Positions 34,601-45,176 of a stretch of 64,000 nucleotides of DNA are shown here, in pieces. The notes beneath the pieces are model-generated. The model saw nothing but the letters and a program-made list of their open reading frames with translations, was not told the DNA's origin and ran no database searches. Source of the DNA: Brachyhypopomus gauderio (taxonomy: Eukaryota > Chordata > Actinopteri > Gymnotiformes > Hypopomidae). The stretch covers positions 22,537,316 to 22,601,315 of the forward strand of contig NC_135219.1 in the NCBI RefSeq assembly GCF_052324685.1, written 5' to 3'. The stretch's first letter is position 1. Every line of letters begins with the position of its first letter. The position numbers were made by a program, and so were the translations under genes.

Positions 34601-35236
34601 AGTGGATGTGCTTAGGCTCTTTTGTTCAATATACAGTGTCTAATCTTTTGTGGTTGTGTATACAGAAATATTCTACAAATTCAAATACATTATCAAAAAA
34701 CAATTCTTTCAGAAAGTAATTCCACTGATATGCTAAGAGATGCCAGAGATAAAAAAAAGATAAAAGATATTTACCAGAAATACTATAATTCCTATATTAA
34801 TTAATAATATTTATAATATTGATAATAATCATTCCAGAGAGTTACCATAGTTACCAAATACTGTCACTTTAGTTGAATTAAATCTTTCTAGGTTAAAAAA
34901 ATGCTTCTGTAATAACCCAGTGCTGTCCAGGGTTGATTTATTTATCTTTGTTCCTTTTAAATATTCTTTTTATAGAGCTGGTTAGGGAACTCCTACCCCT
35001 GCAAGCCACAACTGGTTGAGCAGAAGGTGCTTCCTCTGCTCTGGTACCTCCTGGGGACCTCCAGCAACAGTGGTACGGTCCACGGGAGGGGTAGAAGCGT
35101 GAGAGGGGCCACTGTCCACCTATGCCAAGCCCTTCATGCCCACATGGGTCCGGCGCTGCTGGACTGCGCTGCTTCCCAACCTTCCAATATCCGCAAGAGC
35201 CTAAGAGAGTTTGTGAAGAACCTCCCGATCAACTGA
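19667..35236 (+). CDS. togaram2: TOGARAM-like TOG-domain gene, main copy B with duplicated TOG module
   Basis: About 25 exons fit GT-AG splicing and phase: 19667-19754, 20289-20423, 21584-21748, 23343-23480, 23687-23830, 24528-24724, 26602-26743, 27019-27084, 27396-27513, 27710-27815, 28123-28358, 29206-29331, 29469-29595, 29974-30142, 30228-30410, 30673-30790, 30988-31093, 31401-31636, 32096-32254, 32524-32650, 33031-33200, 33282-33321, 33495-33666, 34084-34289, 34976-35236. The total is about 3.7 kb, or about 1,240 codons if unbroken. The family binds tubulin through TOG helical repeats and regulates axonemal microtubules. The linker motif SLRLLRKRVAKKRAK matches the conserved basic linker of TOGARAM1. 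No N-terminal TOG1/TOG2 exons were found, as expected for the shorter TOGARAM2. The start ATG at 19667 follows a spliced 5' acceptor at 19660 and is tentative. Lesions: +1 in exon 33031-33200, a frame break near the start of exon 34084-34289, and +1 near the start of the last exon. The gene is probably non-functional or misassembled downstream of module 2. Confidence 0.72.
21054..21229. mobile_element. 176-bp hAT-type MITE
   Basis: Nearly palindromic: TAGTGCTGTCAATTCCAGG at the left is mirrored by CCTGGAATTAACAGCACTA at the right, with arms of about 55 bp. The 8-bp target duplication AATTAAAT is at 21046-21053 and 21230-21237. The paralogous segment has the empty site at 24,232-24,239. Confidence 0.85.
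21584..21748 (+). other. Chimeric exon made from parts of two downstream exons
   Basis: The 5' part (21,584 to about 21,680) is nearly identical to exon 24528-24724 and the 3' part (about 21,685-21,748) to the end of exon 26602-26743, including both splice sites. The surrounding segment, about 20,640-21,850, is a compressed duplicate of about 22,080-26,860. Two stretches are missing: about 22,970-24,130, which holds two exons, and about 24,630-26,680, which holds the exon ends and the intron between them. The fused exon is open in the expected phase (1 in, 1 out), so it could be spliced into the mRNA. Confidence 0.75.
22184..22798. mobile_element. 615-bp hAT-type non-autonomous element
   Basis: Ends CAGGGGTCTCCAACCTTTTT and GTTGGAGACCCCTG are inverted, and the 8-bp duplication GTCTAAGG lies at 22176-22183 and 22799-22806. 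No coding region. The paralogous stretch has the empty site at 20,755-20,762. Confidence 0.85.
24791..25340. other. Intronic stretch with a SINE-like tail
   Basis: About 24,795-24,860 has the TTATTTATAAAGCACATTT ... CCAAAGTGCTGTATA wording found in fish SINE and L2 tails. The rest is AT-rich intron with nothing supportable. Confidence 0.45.
25341..26384. mobile_element. Non-autonomous DNA transposon, about 1.04 kb, with AT target duplication
   Basis: Terminal inverted repeats of about 35 bp begin GAAGAGTTTGGTTCCAAAAC at the left; the right end is its mirror (GTTTCGGAACCAAACTCTTC). Both ends are flanked by AT, consistent with a 2-bp AT duplication. The middle is a GC-rich segment (25,760-26,280) between AT-rich arms. 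No transposase frame. The superfamily is uncertain; an AT duplication is known for ISL2EU, among others. Confidence 0.65.
27239..27380 (+). repeat. SINE-like retroposon tail in module 1
   Basis: Insertion ending TGTAAAGCTGCTTTGTGAC ... AAGCGCTATATAAATACA then a (GATT)n tail, flanked by tggta on both sides. Modules in copy A (about 1,667) and module 2 (about 30,660) read straight through TTCTGGTATTCCTC, so the insertion postdates the module duplication. Confidence 0.75.
28453..28855. mobile_element. 403-bp MITE with large central hairpin
   Basis: Ends CAGGGTGGCCGCGGGTCCTT and its imperfect inverse ending AGACACCCTG, with TCAAT repeated at 28448-28452 and 28856-28860. The core (about 28,650-28,790) is an almost perfect inverted repeat with arms of about 60 bp (CCAACTCGCAAGAT ... 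GTTCTTGCGAGTTGG). Both equivalent introns (2,779-2,783 in A; about 31,770 in module 2) are empty. Confidence 0.8.
30513..33281 (+). repeat. TOG exon module 2 (tandem duplicate unit)
   Basis: Second copy of the module, with the same exon order: 30673, 30988, 31401, 32096, 32524, 33031. It keeps the longer HLNAAVRK exon (159 nt against 126). Its last linker exon is 170 nt against 169 in module 1; the extra base shifts the frame and gives a stop within about 12 codons. The same extra base is present in copy A (exon 5102-5271), so it predates the A/B duplication and is unlikely to be a sequencing slip. If both modules were spliced in, the protein would have two TOG3-type arrays in series. Confidence 0.8.
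33282..33321 (+). other. 40-nt microexon linking TOG module 2 to the C-terminal TOG
   Basis: Flanked by an acceptor ending in CCCAG and a donor GTGAAT. Its 40 nt are exactly what is needed to join the phase-1 end of exon 33031-33200 to the phase-2 start of exon 33495-33666. It would encode about 13 residues rich in Pro and Ser (VPPPQFASS). The identical microexon lies at 5353-5392 in copy A. It stands where module 1 has the 183-nt linker exon 30228-30410. Prediction from phase and splice sites only. Confidence 0.6.
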
Positions 35237-37631
35237 GAGCTGCAAGCCAGACCTCCAGACCAAAATAAAGCCCAACATGGATTCTACTTGAAGATGGAGA
35301 TGTTTGTGTATTTCTTACTGTGCCTGCACTTTAAATGAAAGAGAGAGGAAGAAAGTCAAACGTTTTTAACATTTTGAATTAGCAGAAAGCTAAATCCTTA
35401 AACTCAGAATTCCTTTTAAATAAGGAGCACAGATTTTAGCGAATCACATCAGGTTTAACATGCCTAGGAGCTCTGCTCTTTTTGCACTTTGAAATACTAA
35501 CACTTATCATGATAACTGTTGTCATGGTGACTATAGATATATATTGTTCTATGATTGTTATTTTCTGTTGACATATCCTGAGGTAACTGTGCAGAATGTA
35601 ATTTATCACATGCACAAGGAACAAGGATCTATAGTCTTTTTGTTGTTTGGTATGTGTAATGTGACTTTTCAATGAGGAGTCTTAAAAAATGAAAAAGCTA
35701 CGACTCACAAAATTACTTTTGTATTCTATAGCCAGGGCTTAATTTGAGCCGGATCCTGCCGGAACAGGATCCAGGAACTCTCATTTTGAAGGGTGTGTTC
35801 CGGGAACTGTCTGCCTCGATCCAGTAACTTTCAAGCCTACTAATTATAAGTTATGAAGAAATCTGTATGCACTTCTGCACTTAAACACTTATAAAACACA
35901 TGTAAATAATTTAAAAGTAATTTATATATACAAATTGGCTTGTTATTTTAACATTTGTGTGCCTAAGCGTTTTGTGATCCGGTGACATTGTGATTTTGTT
36001 TTGCGATCCGGTGACATTGTTGGCCTCTGACCCCTTGTCTCATGCCGCTGTTTGCGTTCTGGCATCGTTTGATTTTCAAAGTAAGCACTGTGTATAGCTA
36101 ATAAGTGTAATGGCACAGTATTAACTTAACTCATTCTGTCAATAAAAGCTTGTTACTCCTATGATTGCAATTATATTTTTGTATGTGATAAAAACAATTG
36201 ACAAACACATATAAAAACCAGAGGGCAGCAGATCATGTGAAAATATAATATTTGTGTAATTCTCAACTTTTGGCCATGACTGTAGACCAGGATAATGACA
36301 CTACAGAATTTCTTCACAGAGCCTCAGCCAGGTGGAGTCAAGTTTCAGGTGGAGTCAAGAGCACACCACCTGAAACAAAATTCAAGACAAAATGAGTCCC
36401 GCCTGTATATTTACAAAGTACGGTGATAAAGCTATTGAATCAGTTTCTTTAACATCCCCCCCCCCCCATCAGACTCCACCATGTCAAGAGTAGAGGTGCA
36501 CTTTTCTCGCCACAGACATTCAGAGCCCAGTGCAAAATCATCACAGGAGGAAACCTTCAGACTCCAGATTCAAGACTTAGTCAATCACGTACCTCATCCC
36601 CAGGATGCATGGACGATGTCCCCTGAAAGAGAAAACAATTGTCTTAGATTAACAGTCATGGCCTTTTATTCTGAATTGGTCTTATGCTTGTTTCCCGTGT
36701 TAGACATCTGTGACCACTGAATTCTGTAACCAGAGACCACCATGCATGTGTCGTCAAGAAATAAGGTAGGGTCAAATCCTGTTAACTGCACATGGGTACT
36801 CAATCGTTGATTGTAGTTTATAAGGAAATTAAAGCTCATTTCAAAATGAATTATTTATTTAGTGTGTATTTCTTGATTAAGATATGTGCTTGTATATACT
36901 TAGATATTTGTTAATGACATATTTGGCATTCTTAGCGAGGAGCAAAGTAAAATTTTCATTGTATCTAAGGAAACCTGTTCCCTCTGTGCATGACAAACTC
37001 TGAATTTGAAAAGATTAGGTAGGCCTAAATGACGTTTTCACGCATGCAGACAATTATGTTTTACGTTGCATGAAAAAAATCTGTTGATTCTAAAGCTTTT
37101 GGTTAAACGTCAGCTTATTCATTTCCTATTTTCTACTAACAAATGCCTAGGGTGGTTCGTACGATTGATAACATTTCTTTTCTGACAAGAAGCAGCACTA
37201 TCCAACTCCAATATTTATGAGTCTCTTGAACAGAAGTTGATGGTCACCGATACCGGTGCATCACCAGTTAAGGATGCCCTCGCCGGAATACCGAAAGGGT
37301 TCGCCCTGAAATATTAATAATCCCCTCAGTCTCTGCCATGTCATTAGTAGAGACGCACTTTTGTCACAATGTACTTTTGGAGCCCAGTGCAAAACATCAC
37401 GAGAAACTTTATTGGTATATGCACAGTAAAGAAACGTGTTGCTCTGTACAACGAAATAGTAATAAAGGATAAAATAAGCATGCAACATTATGATAAGTAT
37501 TCATAAATGGAAATGTAAACTAAACAGAAATATAAACTGCTAAGAAGTTTATGTACATACAGTCATTGTGCAGTAGCGAGCTACATTGCTTGTTGTCAGA
37601 CTGGTATGAAAACCCAATAGACTCAGCACAC
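35237..37631. other. 3' flank of TOGARAM copy B
   Basis: Poly(A) signal AATAAA at 35,264-35,269. The rest mirrors 7,323-10,652 without the hAT insertion and with about 200 extra bp at 37,037-37,250. No supportable gene. Confidence 0.6.
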
Positions 37632-39272
37632 TTACAAATTGTCTAAACACACTTGGCACTGCCACATAATCTCCTTTCTGCATTTGCCACATGTGAACCT
37701 TTTACAAAAACCACAACGCTTAGTGGCACGGTTACTCTTGCAGCCACACTTAACCTGGCACAATGCCCTTTTCCCTGTGTCAGGTGTGGGTTGTTGCTGC
37801 TGAAACTCTACCTTGGACACCTCCTTGGCTTCCATATGAGACTGTGCAAGTTCTGTTGCAAGCTTCACCAAGAACTCGGACCGTCTCTCTTTTACCCCAG
37901 TGCATGCTTGAAAAAGCACATGTGCATTCAGGCATGAAATGTCAATCATGTTATAAAACACAGCGACTGGCCAACGCCGTGTTCCTGAACGTACACTGTA
38001 CTTTCGCACCATTTGGTCCATGACATCCACACCACATTTTAGGCTGTTGTAGTCTGTGATTGTGTTTGGCTTTTTTTTTCGGGTGTCTCCAATCTCCACC
38101 GTACTGTGCATGCTACTGAGGATGCAGACAGTCTTTTTCCGTCTGGGCGCGTAAACGGTCAGCGTGGCACCAGAGGTTGAAAACACCTGTGTACTAAATT
38201 CCTCACGGCCCAAATTCTTTTTGACAGAGTCTGGAAGCTCACGACGAATCTTGTTTACTGTGCCAAGGAGGGTGGTCTTCCGGCCCAGCAACTGCCTTGC
38301 TAGTGACAGTGAGGTGAAAAAATTGTCTGTGGTAACAGTTCTTCCTTGGTCCATAAATGGTTCCATAAGCTTCATCACCACATTTTCCGATAGTCTTTCC
38401 CCCACGGGACGACTGGAGTCTTTGCCAAGATATGGAATGATGTTGCATACATACTTGGATTTCAGGTCACATGCCACCCAGAACTTTATCCCAAACTTGT
38501 CGGGTTTTGTTGCAATGTACTGAAGAAAAGAGCAACGGGTCTTAGTTGGAAAAAGTTGCTCATCTATGGTGATATGCCTTCCTGGGTTGTAACAAGTGAT
38601 GCAATTGGCAGCGAAAGACCCCCAAACATTAGAGATTGCAGCAAACCGGTCAGTTGCAGCTCGTTCACTGCGTGTGTACTTGTCGTCAAAGTGAAGGTGC
38701 TGCATGATGTTCTGGAAGCGGTTTCGCGACATAATCTTGGTGATTAAGGGCACTCCCAGTGTTGTAGACCATGAGTCATGCACCGCTGGAAGGCGCACAA
38801 CACCTCGCAGGATGAGGATTGCAATGAACGCCTTTAGCTCAGCGAGGGACATGAACCAGTTTTCTTGCTGTGTCTGGCGTGCATGCTGGACAGTCCACCC
38901 CTGTATGATCCGAAGCATTTCAATAGAAATGAAACAGAGGAAACTCTCTAAGCGACTCGATACTTTCCGTAGGGCAAAAGCAGTTGGCTCTCCATTCGTG
39001 GTATTGCATTTACTTGGGCTTGGATGCACTCAGTCATGTCTTCCGATCTGTTCTTCATGCCACACTGTGCCGCCTTTTGCAGTCTCTGTCAGCCGCCCGT
39101 GTCTCTCCACGCGACCCCTCTTTACTGGTGATGAAGTCTCCTCATCTACAGGACCATATGTTTGAGATTTGATTAGTGAAAGGTTGAAATAATGTGAAAT
39201 TGACAAACATAATATTTGAAACGTAGCCGGCGATTGGCGGGTTCACACACAAATAGGTATTTTGGCCTTAAT

Positions 39273-39297
39273 GGGGGGGGGGGGGGGGGGGGGGGGG
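39273..39297 (+). repeat. 25-base G homopolymer in copy B
   Basis: Copies A and C read only GGGG at this place, followed by CCATAAAT. Either a real expansion or an assembly artefact. Confidence 0.8.
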
Positions 39298-40321
39298 TGT
39301 GCATAAATAAATTAATGTGCACAAAAAGATTCAATTGAGGCACTAAAGGCCCAAAACGATCAAAATGTGTATTGGGAAATTGAGTCAGATCAAAGAACTA
39401 AATCACATGCTGAGATCAGCAGTGTGTGTGTGTGTGTGTGTGGGGTCTTATGTATGTACTATTCAGTCAGTTCCAGTATTTGGCCAGTAAATGGAGCCCA
39501 TGTAATACCATACTGATATTACAGTAATGAAATAAGACATTTTAGTGAAATAAAAGGTTCATTTCTGGTCAAGCAGTGCACCTTTTGTTATGAGATCTAA
39601 TTGCAAAGTTATTTATCTCATTGATCTGACTCATACAAGACCCTTTATTTGTCTGTATTCTGCATAACCGGATTGCAGCATGAGTTTTTATGATTTCTTA
39701 GGTTTTTGGACAATGCAGCGACAGGCCAATTTGAACCAAACTTGGCATACCTGAAGGACCTGTCTATAAAAGGCTTTGAAATTGGGAGTTGATCAACATG
39801 TTTATATGAATTATAGCAATATAGGTCATATATGGCCTCAATGATATAATGGGAAAATGGACCCACCTGAAAATAAAAAAAATCCAACAATTTTTAAAAA
39901 TAGTTTACCTACAGTGTCTACAGATTATGCCCATGCCACTCTTGCCATCATTGGATCAAATTCCTAGGACTAGTTCGAAAAGTGCTATTTTCAAACAATT
40001 GATGAATGTGACAAAACTACGCCTTTTTTAATAGGACTTGTAATTGCAAAGTTGTCAGGTGGACTGCAAGGAATCAAAAGAATCAAGTTTCATTTTCCTA
40101 AGCAAAGATTTGGAAAAGTTATGCATGATTCACAAATAGTGCCACCTAGTGGCCAAATGTTTCAAAACTGCACAGTGTGACAGTCCTGAGATGTGTGTGA
40201 ACCCTAAATTGCAAAAATAGGTTTCCCCACACTACGTGTGTGAACCCCAATTATAATTCCAAAACATCTCAAGTATGCCACCTTGGAAGTAATGTAGGAT
40301 TGTTTTCACACAGCAATACGT

Positions 40322-40324
<3 letters not shown>

Positions 40325-40361
<37 letters not shown>
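40325..40361. repeat. (AT)n microsatellite at the duplication breakpoint
   Basis: A run of about 37 bp of AT in B. In A (about 13,325) and C (about 62,645) a shorter AT run followed by T/A homopolymers occupies the same place, and all sequence to the right is unrelated to B. Confidence 0.85.
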
Positions 40362-40363
<2 letters not shown>

Positions 40364-40672
40364 AATAGTTTATCTTTTGAAAAAATGTCAATAGGTAAAG
40401 ATATTTCTACATAAATTTATACAATAAACCCTCAACTACTTGAAATAGAATAATATTCGAGTAATTTTAACTTATCCAGATGGTACTTTTTGCAGTGTCT
40501 CTTCCAAAAACACAACACCCATAACTGACAAACAAAAATAGGAAATCTTACCAGAAGAGATTTCAGAGTCACTACTCGGATCAAGAGTTATTTCTCCTCC
40601 ATCAGAGTCACAAGGGTCGACATGGTTGAGGACCACGTCCAAAGCCTGCTGTGTTCTGCAAACCTTTGCCAT

Positions 40673-42851
40673 CTTTGCTTCTAAGTCGAGAGTAAGTGAA
40701 ATATAGCAACATGGATTTTTATCCACATGTAGGTGGATACATACATAATAGTCATAATAGTTCACACTACCACCCATCACACCCATACCTGTTCACTGTT
40801 ACCTGGTACCGGCATATTTCGATCTAATGGCTGCAACAACATTAAAAAAATATATAGAACCCATCTCAGTTACCTCCATTCTGTACATTTATAATATTGT
40901 AATATAGTACTAGAGTGAGAAACCTTTATTCTATTTTATTTCACCATTTCTTCTCCATCGGAGTCAATGGATCAACACAGTTCATACAATCACCCATCCC
41001 CCCCCCCCGTTTAGCATTACCTAGTAGTGGCTGCATGTACATAAAGGATGGCTTTTATTAGACCTTTATTCTATTTTATTTCACTTAGCATGTAGCCAGA
41101 TAGGCCATTTACTTTGGTGCAGTTTATTAAAGTCTATGCACTTTATTAACAAGTTTCCTATGTCTGCAGTCATCTCTCTCCATTATTAAACTGACAACGA
41201 CATTATTTGAACTATAATTCTAAAACATCTCAAGTCTGCCTCCTTTGTACTAATTTTGGATTGTTCTCACTGCAAAAGGAGACATGCTGATTGGTCAAAA
41301 ATAGCTAAAGTTCTGATTTTTTCTTAAAGGGTTTTTTTCTTCTCCATCTGAGTCAATGTATCAACATAGTTCACACAATCACCCATCCCCCCGTTTAGCA
41401 TTACCAAGTAGTGGCTGCATGTACATAACAAAGGATGGCCTAAACATTTGGCCTGCGGGCCAGAGTTTGGACACCTCTGCATTAGGCCATCATGTCCATT
41501 AGTGCAGTTTTCATTAGCCTGCAGCAAATTCTGAAAATACTAATGAATATGGCCTGCAGCAAATTCTGAAAATACTATTGAATATGGCCTGCAGCAAATT
41601 CTGAAAATACTATTGAATATGGCCTGCATAAGGAGCATGAGCTCAACTCTGCCTGGCCTAATGGGATGCAAATGACCCCAGCACTGCCATTTGGCACTCT
41701 CTGCTAGAAGGAGTCGTATGAAAATGCTGGTAGTTGCAGTGTTAAAAGATTACAGTACCTTTAACAGTCACTACTACGACAAATTAACAGAATTGTTGTG
41801 CATTTGTCAACGTACCAGAGGTGTCACACGTCGAAAAGGCTCTGACAATACGGCTTTTAGCAACGGCAAACATCAACTACGGAATAGAATAGAAAAACCG
41901 GTAACGTCTAAACAAATGCTTACCAATTGCTGCAGCGCTTCAACAGCTACTTGCAAGGAGCCCCTTTCCTGCTCAGAAGAAAGATTGAAATGTGGCCAAG
42001 ACAGGCCAAGATGGTGGTTTTATATTGTGAGTTCTCGAGGACCCTTAGGTATCCTGATGAGGCGCCTATTCAAAACATCAACGAGTGTATCAAAATAAGA
42101 GTTCACTGTCACGTCAAACGTTTGTTTGTTTTTGTTTCTGTTGCATGTTTTATGTGTTGTAGTGTGATCACTGTTTTCAGAGTGTTTGTCTGTATATCTT
42201 ACCTTGTAGGGACTTCTGCAAGTAAGGGCCTGAATAAATGGCATGTAGACATTTGTAATTAAACATTACATGCATCATACAAGTGATTCAAATAAAATAA
42301 GTATATATTATATACATATAATATATACATATACAAATGATATATACTATATAATATATATTATATACATATATACAAGGCAAGGCAAAGTTTTTGCAGA
42401 TGTTGGATGGGAGGACTTGGCAGTTTGGAAGGGTAAGTCCAGTGTGGATTAATACATATTTAGGTGTTCTTTAGGACTTTTAATTTTAACTTATTAAATT
42501 GTAACCTTGCTAATTGGGAAGATACATGGAGACATGTTCCAGAGAAGCTCCATGGAGTACTCATTGTGCAAGTTTCAGTGTGACAAAACTTCACATGCTT
42601 CACTCTGCTTGTACCCCGAACATGACTGCCGTTTGTGCAGATGGCAACAGAAAACTCTATAGGTTTTGACAGTCAGCAGGGTAAAACTGCTTTATGCATA
42701 ATAAATGTATGTAAAATGTATGCAACTGTAGGTATCGGGGGCGGACTGGCATACATTACTACCGGGGATTTCCCCGGTGGGCCAAGGGGAAGTATTGTTT
42801 CCATTCTAATGGGAGGTAAAAGTTAATATGTTTTACAAAACCCCTTAACCT
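40673..42851. other. Gene-free stretch with diverged internal repeats
   Basis: Two diverged copies of a block (about 40,970-41,050 and 41,345-41,430, sharing CACCCATCCCCC and TAGTGGCTGCATGTACATAA). A block at 41,212-41,290 is also related to 40,247-40,325. A hAT-like end (GGCCAGAGTTTGGACACCTC) lies at about 41,459. Three 35-bp tandem units are at 41,517-41,620. An AT-rich microsatellite occupies 42,290-42,375. Open frames at 41,691-42,262 resemble nothing I recognise. Confidence 0.5.
41517..41620 (+). repeat. 35-bp tandem repeat, three units
   Basis: Units begin GCCTGCAGCAAATTCTGAAA and end GAATAT; units 2 and 3 are identical and unit 1 differs by one base in TACTAATG. A partial fourth start (GGCCTGCATAAGG) follows. 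Confidence 0.85.
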
Positions 42852-43723
42852 GGGGGGTATTCCACGAAGCGAGCTAACTCAGTAAGCCGGGCTTTTTAAG
42901 ACAAGCCTGGCTCATTTTGCTCAAATTCGGTTCCACGAAAGAGGCTAGACTTGAGCCTCGCTCAGTTACTACAGCAACATATACGTTTGAACTAACCTGC
43001 TCCGTACCAGGCTAGAGTTGAAGCTTAGCTTAGCGGGACCGCTTCTATTGGCTCAGCAGCGTGATGTCAGTCTCGCCATCCGGGAAACAAAATTGAGGAA
43101 CAAGGTTCCGCTGCAATTCTATCCATTAAATTGCTGTGGATGTAGCATATCATATCATATATTTTTATACATTTAATGGAGTACTGTAATTATTAGTTTG
43201 GAATGATTGCAGGTCATTATTATCAAAATTTAATAATTATATTTCCAAATGCAATTTATATTTCGATCTTCAGAGTACATATTCATTGTTAATCAGCGAG
43301 GTTTTTGCACATTTTAATGTATTGGTTTAATCTTAACAAATTCAGGTCAGTGTAAAATGGAATACAGTGTCTAATCGCAGTTATGGTCAACAAACATACA
43401 TTAGCATAAACACTATATCACAAAAATACAATTCTTTGTACCTGAGTATTAATAATAACTGAGTAATTTAGGTGAAGATACTTTTAGGTATATATTTATC
43501 CCCACACTTCCTCTTTTGTGTTCAAATTACAAGCAAATCATATCACTCCGCAATTCACATATGTTCAGTATAAATAATGTAAATGTGTGGTTAACTTAAT
43601 GGTGCAAAAAGGAAATTGATACAGACAACTACCTTACCAAGATTTTCATACAGGTGATACAAATAATCCAAAATGTATGCTATAAAAGAACAGCTAACAG
43701 TGAAGGCTGAAGGCTGATTGACC

Positions 43724-44984
43724 ATGGCATGCCCATTTGTAGAAAATCCAGTAGATGAGGGAGCGTGTATAGTGCACAGAGCATTCATGCTACCAGCTCC
43801 AAGGTCATTCCAGGACAGGACAGATCCACTGGGCTTTCCGGATGACTACTTATTTGAGCACTACAGGTTCAGAAGACACAGTATTATATATCTTTGTAAA
43901 TTACTGGGGCCATATATTGAGAAGAACACTAGACGTAGTAGAGCTCTTACCAAACCCCAAACAGTCTGTATCGCTTTGCACTTCTTTGCCAGCGGCGCAT
44001 TTCTGTACAGCGTTGGGTATGCAGAACATCTTAGTAAGGCGACGGTCTGCTGCGAAATTCGATAGGTTTGTCTTGCGCTTAAGCGTTTCCTTAATATATT
44101 CATTAAATTCCCTGGTCACAGAGGCATCCTTCCCATAAAAGAAGCTTTTTCAGAACAGCAGTAACTTGGAGTTAAATTTATATGACTTTAAAAGAGACTC
44201 TTATCCAGAGCACTTACCGAAGTGCTCTGTATTCATCTTGATCAACTATTTCATGCTAAAATTCATTCAATTCAAAACAAATTGAATTCTCCAGGATTTC
44301 CAAATGTCATTGGTGCTATAGACTGCACTCACATCAGGATAAAGGCTCCATCTGGACCCATGGAGGCAGACTATGTGAACTGAAAATCATTTCACAGCAT
44401 CAATGTACAGGTACATGCAAGTTTTGCCCACCCAACAGAAATTGTAAAGCATGTCGCTCCATGGGTTTGAACAACTTTCACCCTTTGTCACTTTTGCCAT
44501 TGTTCTAGATGGTTTGCACCAGCCAATTTCTATTCTCCAACATTGAAGCAAAATGGCCCGGCTCGGTGCACAATATTTCGTGCCTCCTCACTGGCACAGA
44601 GGTTTGCCGAAGGTAAGAATACTCCAACCACACAAAATAGTGCAGATTTGGCCTCAGTGTTTAACTCTACTCCTTATAATTGTAGGTGCTTTTCCTGGCT
44701 TACTGCTTGGGGATAGGGGTTACCCCTGCCAACCTTTTCTCCTTACCCCATATGCAGACTCTACAACAGATGCCGAGAGGAGGTTCAATCGTGCACATTC
44801 AAAGACAAGGGCATGCATTGAGATGGCATTTGGACAGTTAAAGAGCAGATTTAACTGCTTGCGCCATCTCAGAGTGACCCCTGAGAGAGCCTGTGACATT
44901 AAAGCAGCCTGTGCAGTTTTGCACAAGGTGGCAATACTGCAAAAAGGAGTAATGCCAAGAGTGCAGTTGGACTCTCCTGTCTGA
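43724..44984 (+). pseudogene. HARBI1-like Harbinger transposase
   Basis: DDE nuclease domain of the PIF/Harbinger family. Met at 43724 in good context starts MACPFVENPVDEGACIVHRA, then DDYLFEHYRF and TVCIALHFFASGAFLYSVG. A frame change follows near 44,060. First Asp motif VIGAIDCTHIRIKAPSG at about 44,313, then a stop (TGA where Arg is expected in N-KSFHSINV) at about 44,380. Second Asp in LLGDRGYPCQPFLLTPY and catalytic Glu in CIEMAFGQLKSRF near 44,815. An intron may lie around 44,408-44,690. At least two frame disruptions, so inactive. Confidence 0.85.
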
Positions 44985-45176
44985 CCCCTGGATACCTCCC
45001 GGACTCTGCCCTCGCCTCTCGACCCTGGACCGCACTGACCACCGCTCCCACGCTACTGCTCTGCACCTGCCATACGTCACTGTGCTCATCGTGTGGCTAG
45101 TTACACAGAGTTATCCTAATAAAGATCGTGTTATTCCGCATCAGGATCCCTCTCAGCGTGTTCTATACGTTACAAA
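44985..45176 (+). mobile_element. LTR retroelement fragment
   Basis: Has the look of the end of a fish Gypsy LTR: CCTAATAAAGATCGTG polyadenylation region, then TTCTATACGTTACA as terminal end. No internal genes are attached. An old fossil fragment inside the Harbinger element. Confidence 0.45.

Larger units (their letters stand above)
28996..40325 (+). repeat. Segmental duplication, copy B
   Basis: Counterpart of A and C lying within the fullest gene copy. It lacks the hAT insertion of A and C (intact empty site at 36,292-36,299) and the A-specific insertion (empty site at 32,802-32,809). It retains about 200 bp at 37,037-37,250 that A and C have lost. Beyond the AT microsatellite it continues into the piggyBac first exon, so its right side looks ancestral. 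Confidence 0.85.
37632..40672 (-). pseudogene. piggyBac-type transposase, two exons with one stop (copy B)
   Basis: Exon 1 is 40552-40672 on the minus strand. It starts at a Met after a purine-rich context and encodes an acidic N-terminus (MAKVCRTQQAL ... SSDSEIS), typical of PGBD4-like proteins. A GTAAGA donor follows. A 1.4-kb intron leads to the acceptor at 39,145, where phase joins exon 1 to exon 2 as SDSEISSDEETSSPVKR. Exon 2 (37632-39145) has all three Asp motifs and the C-terminal cysteine cluster. It carries an in-frame TGA at 39,030-39,032 where copies A and C read Gly, so this copy is inactive unless that stop is read through. The predicted full length is about 545 residues. Confidence 0.85.

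Noticed and set aside
41517-41625. Possible CRISPR-like array (three 35-bp repeats)
   Set aside because: The units are head-to-tail with no spacers, in a eukaryotic genome; it is a simple tandem repeat.
42270-42452. Small frame in the AT-rich block
   Set aside because: Low-complexity Tyr/Ile string from a microsatellite; not a gene.
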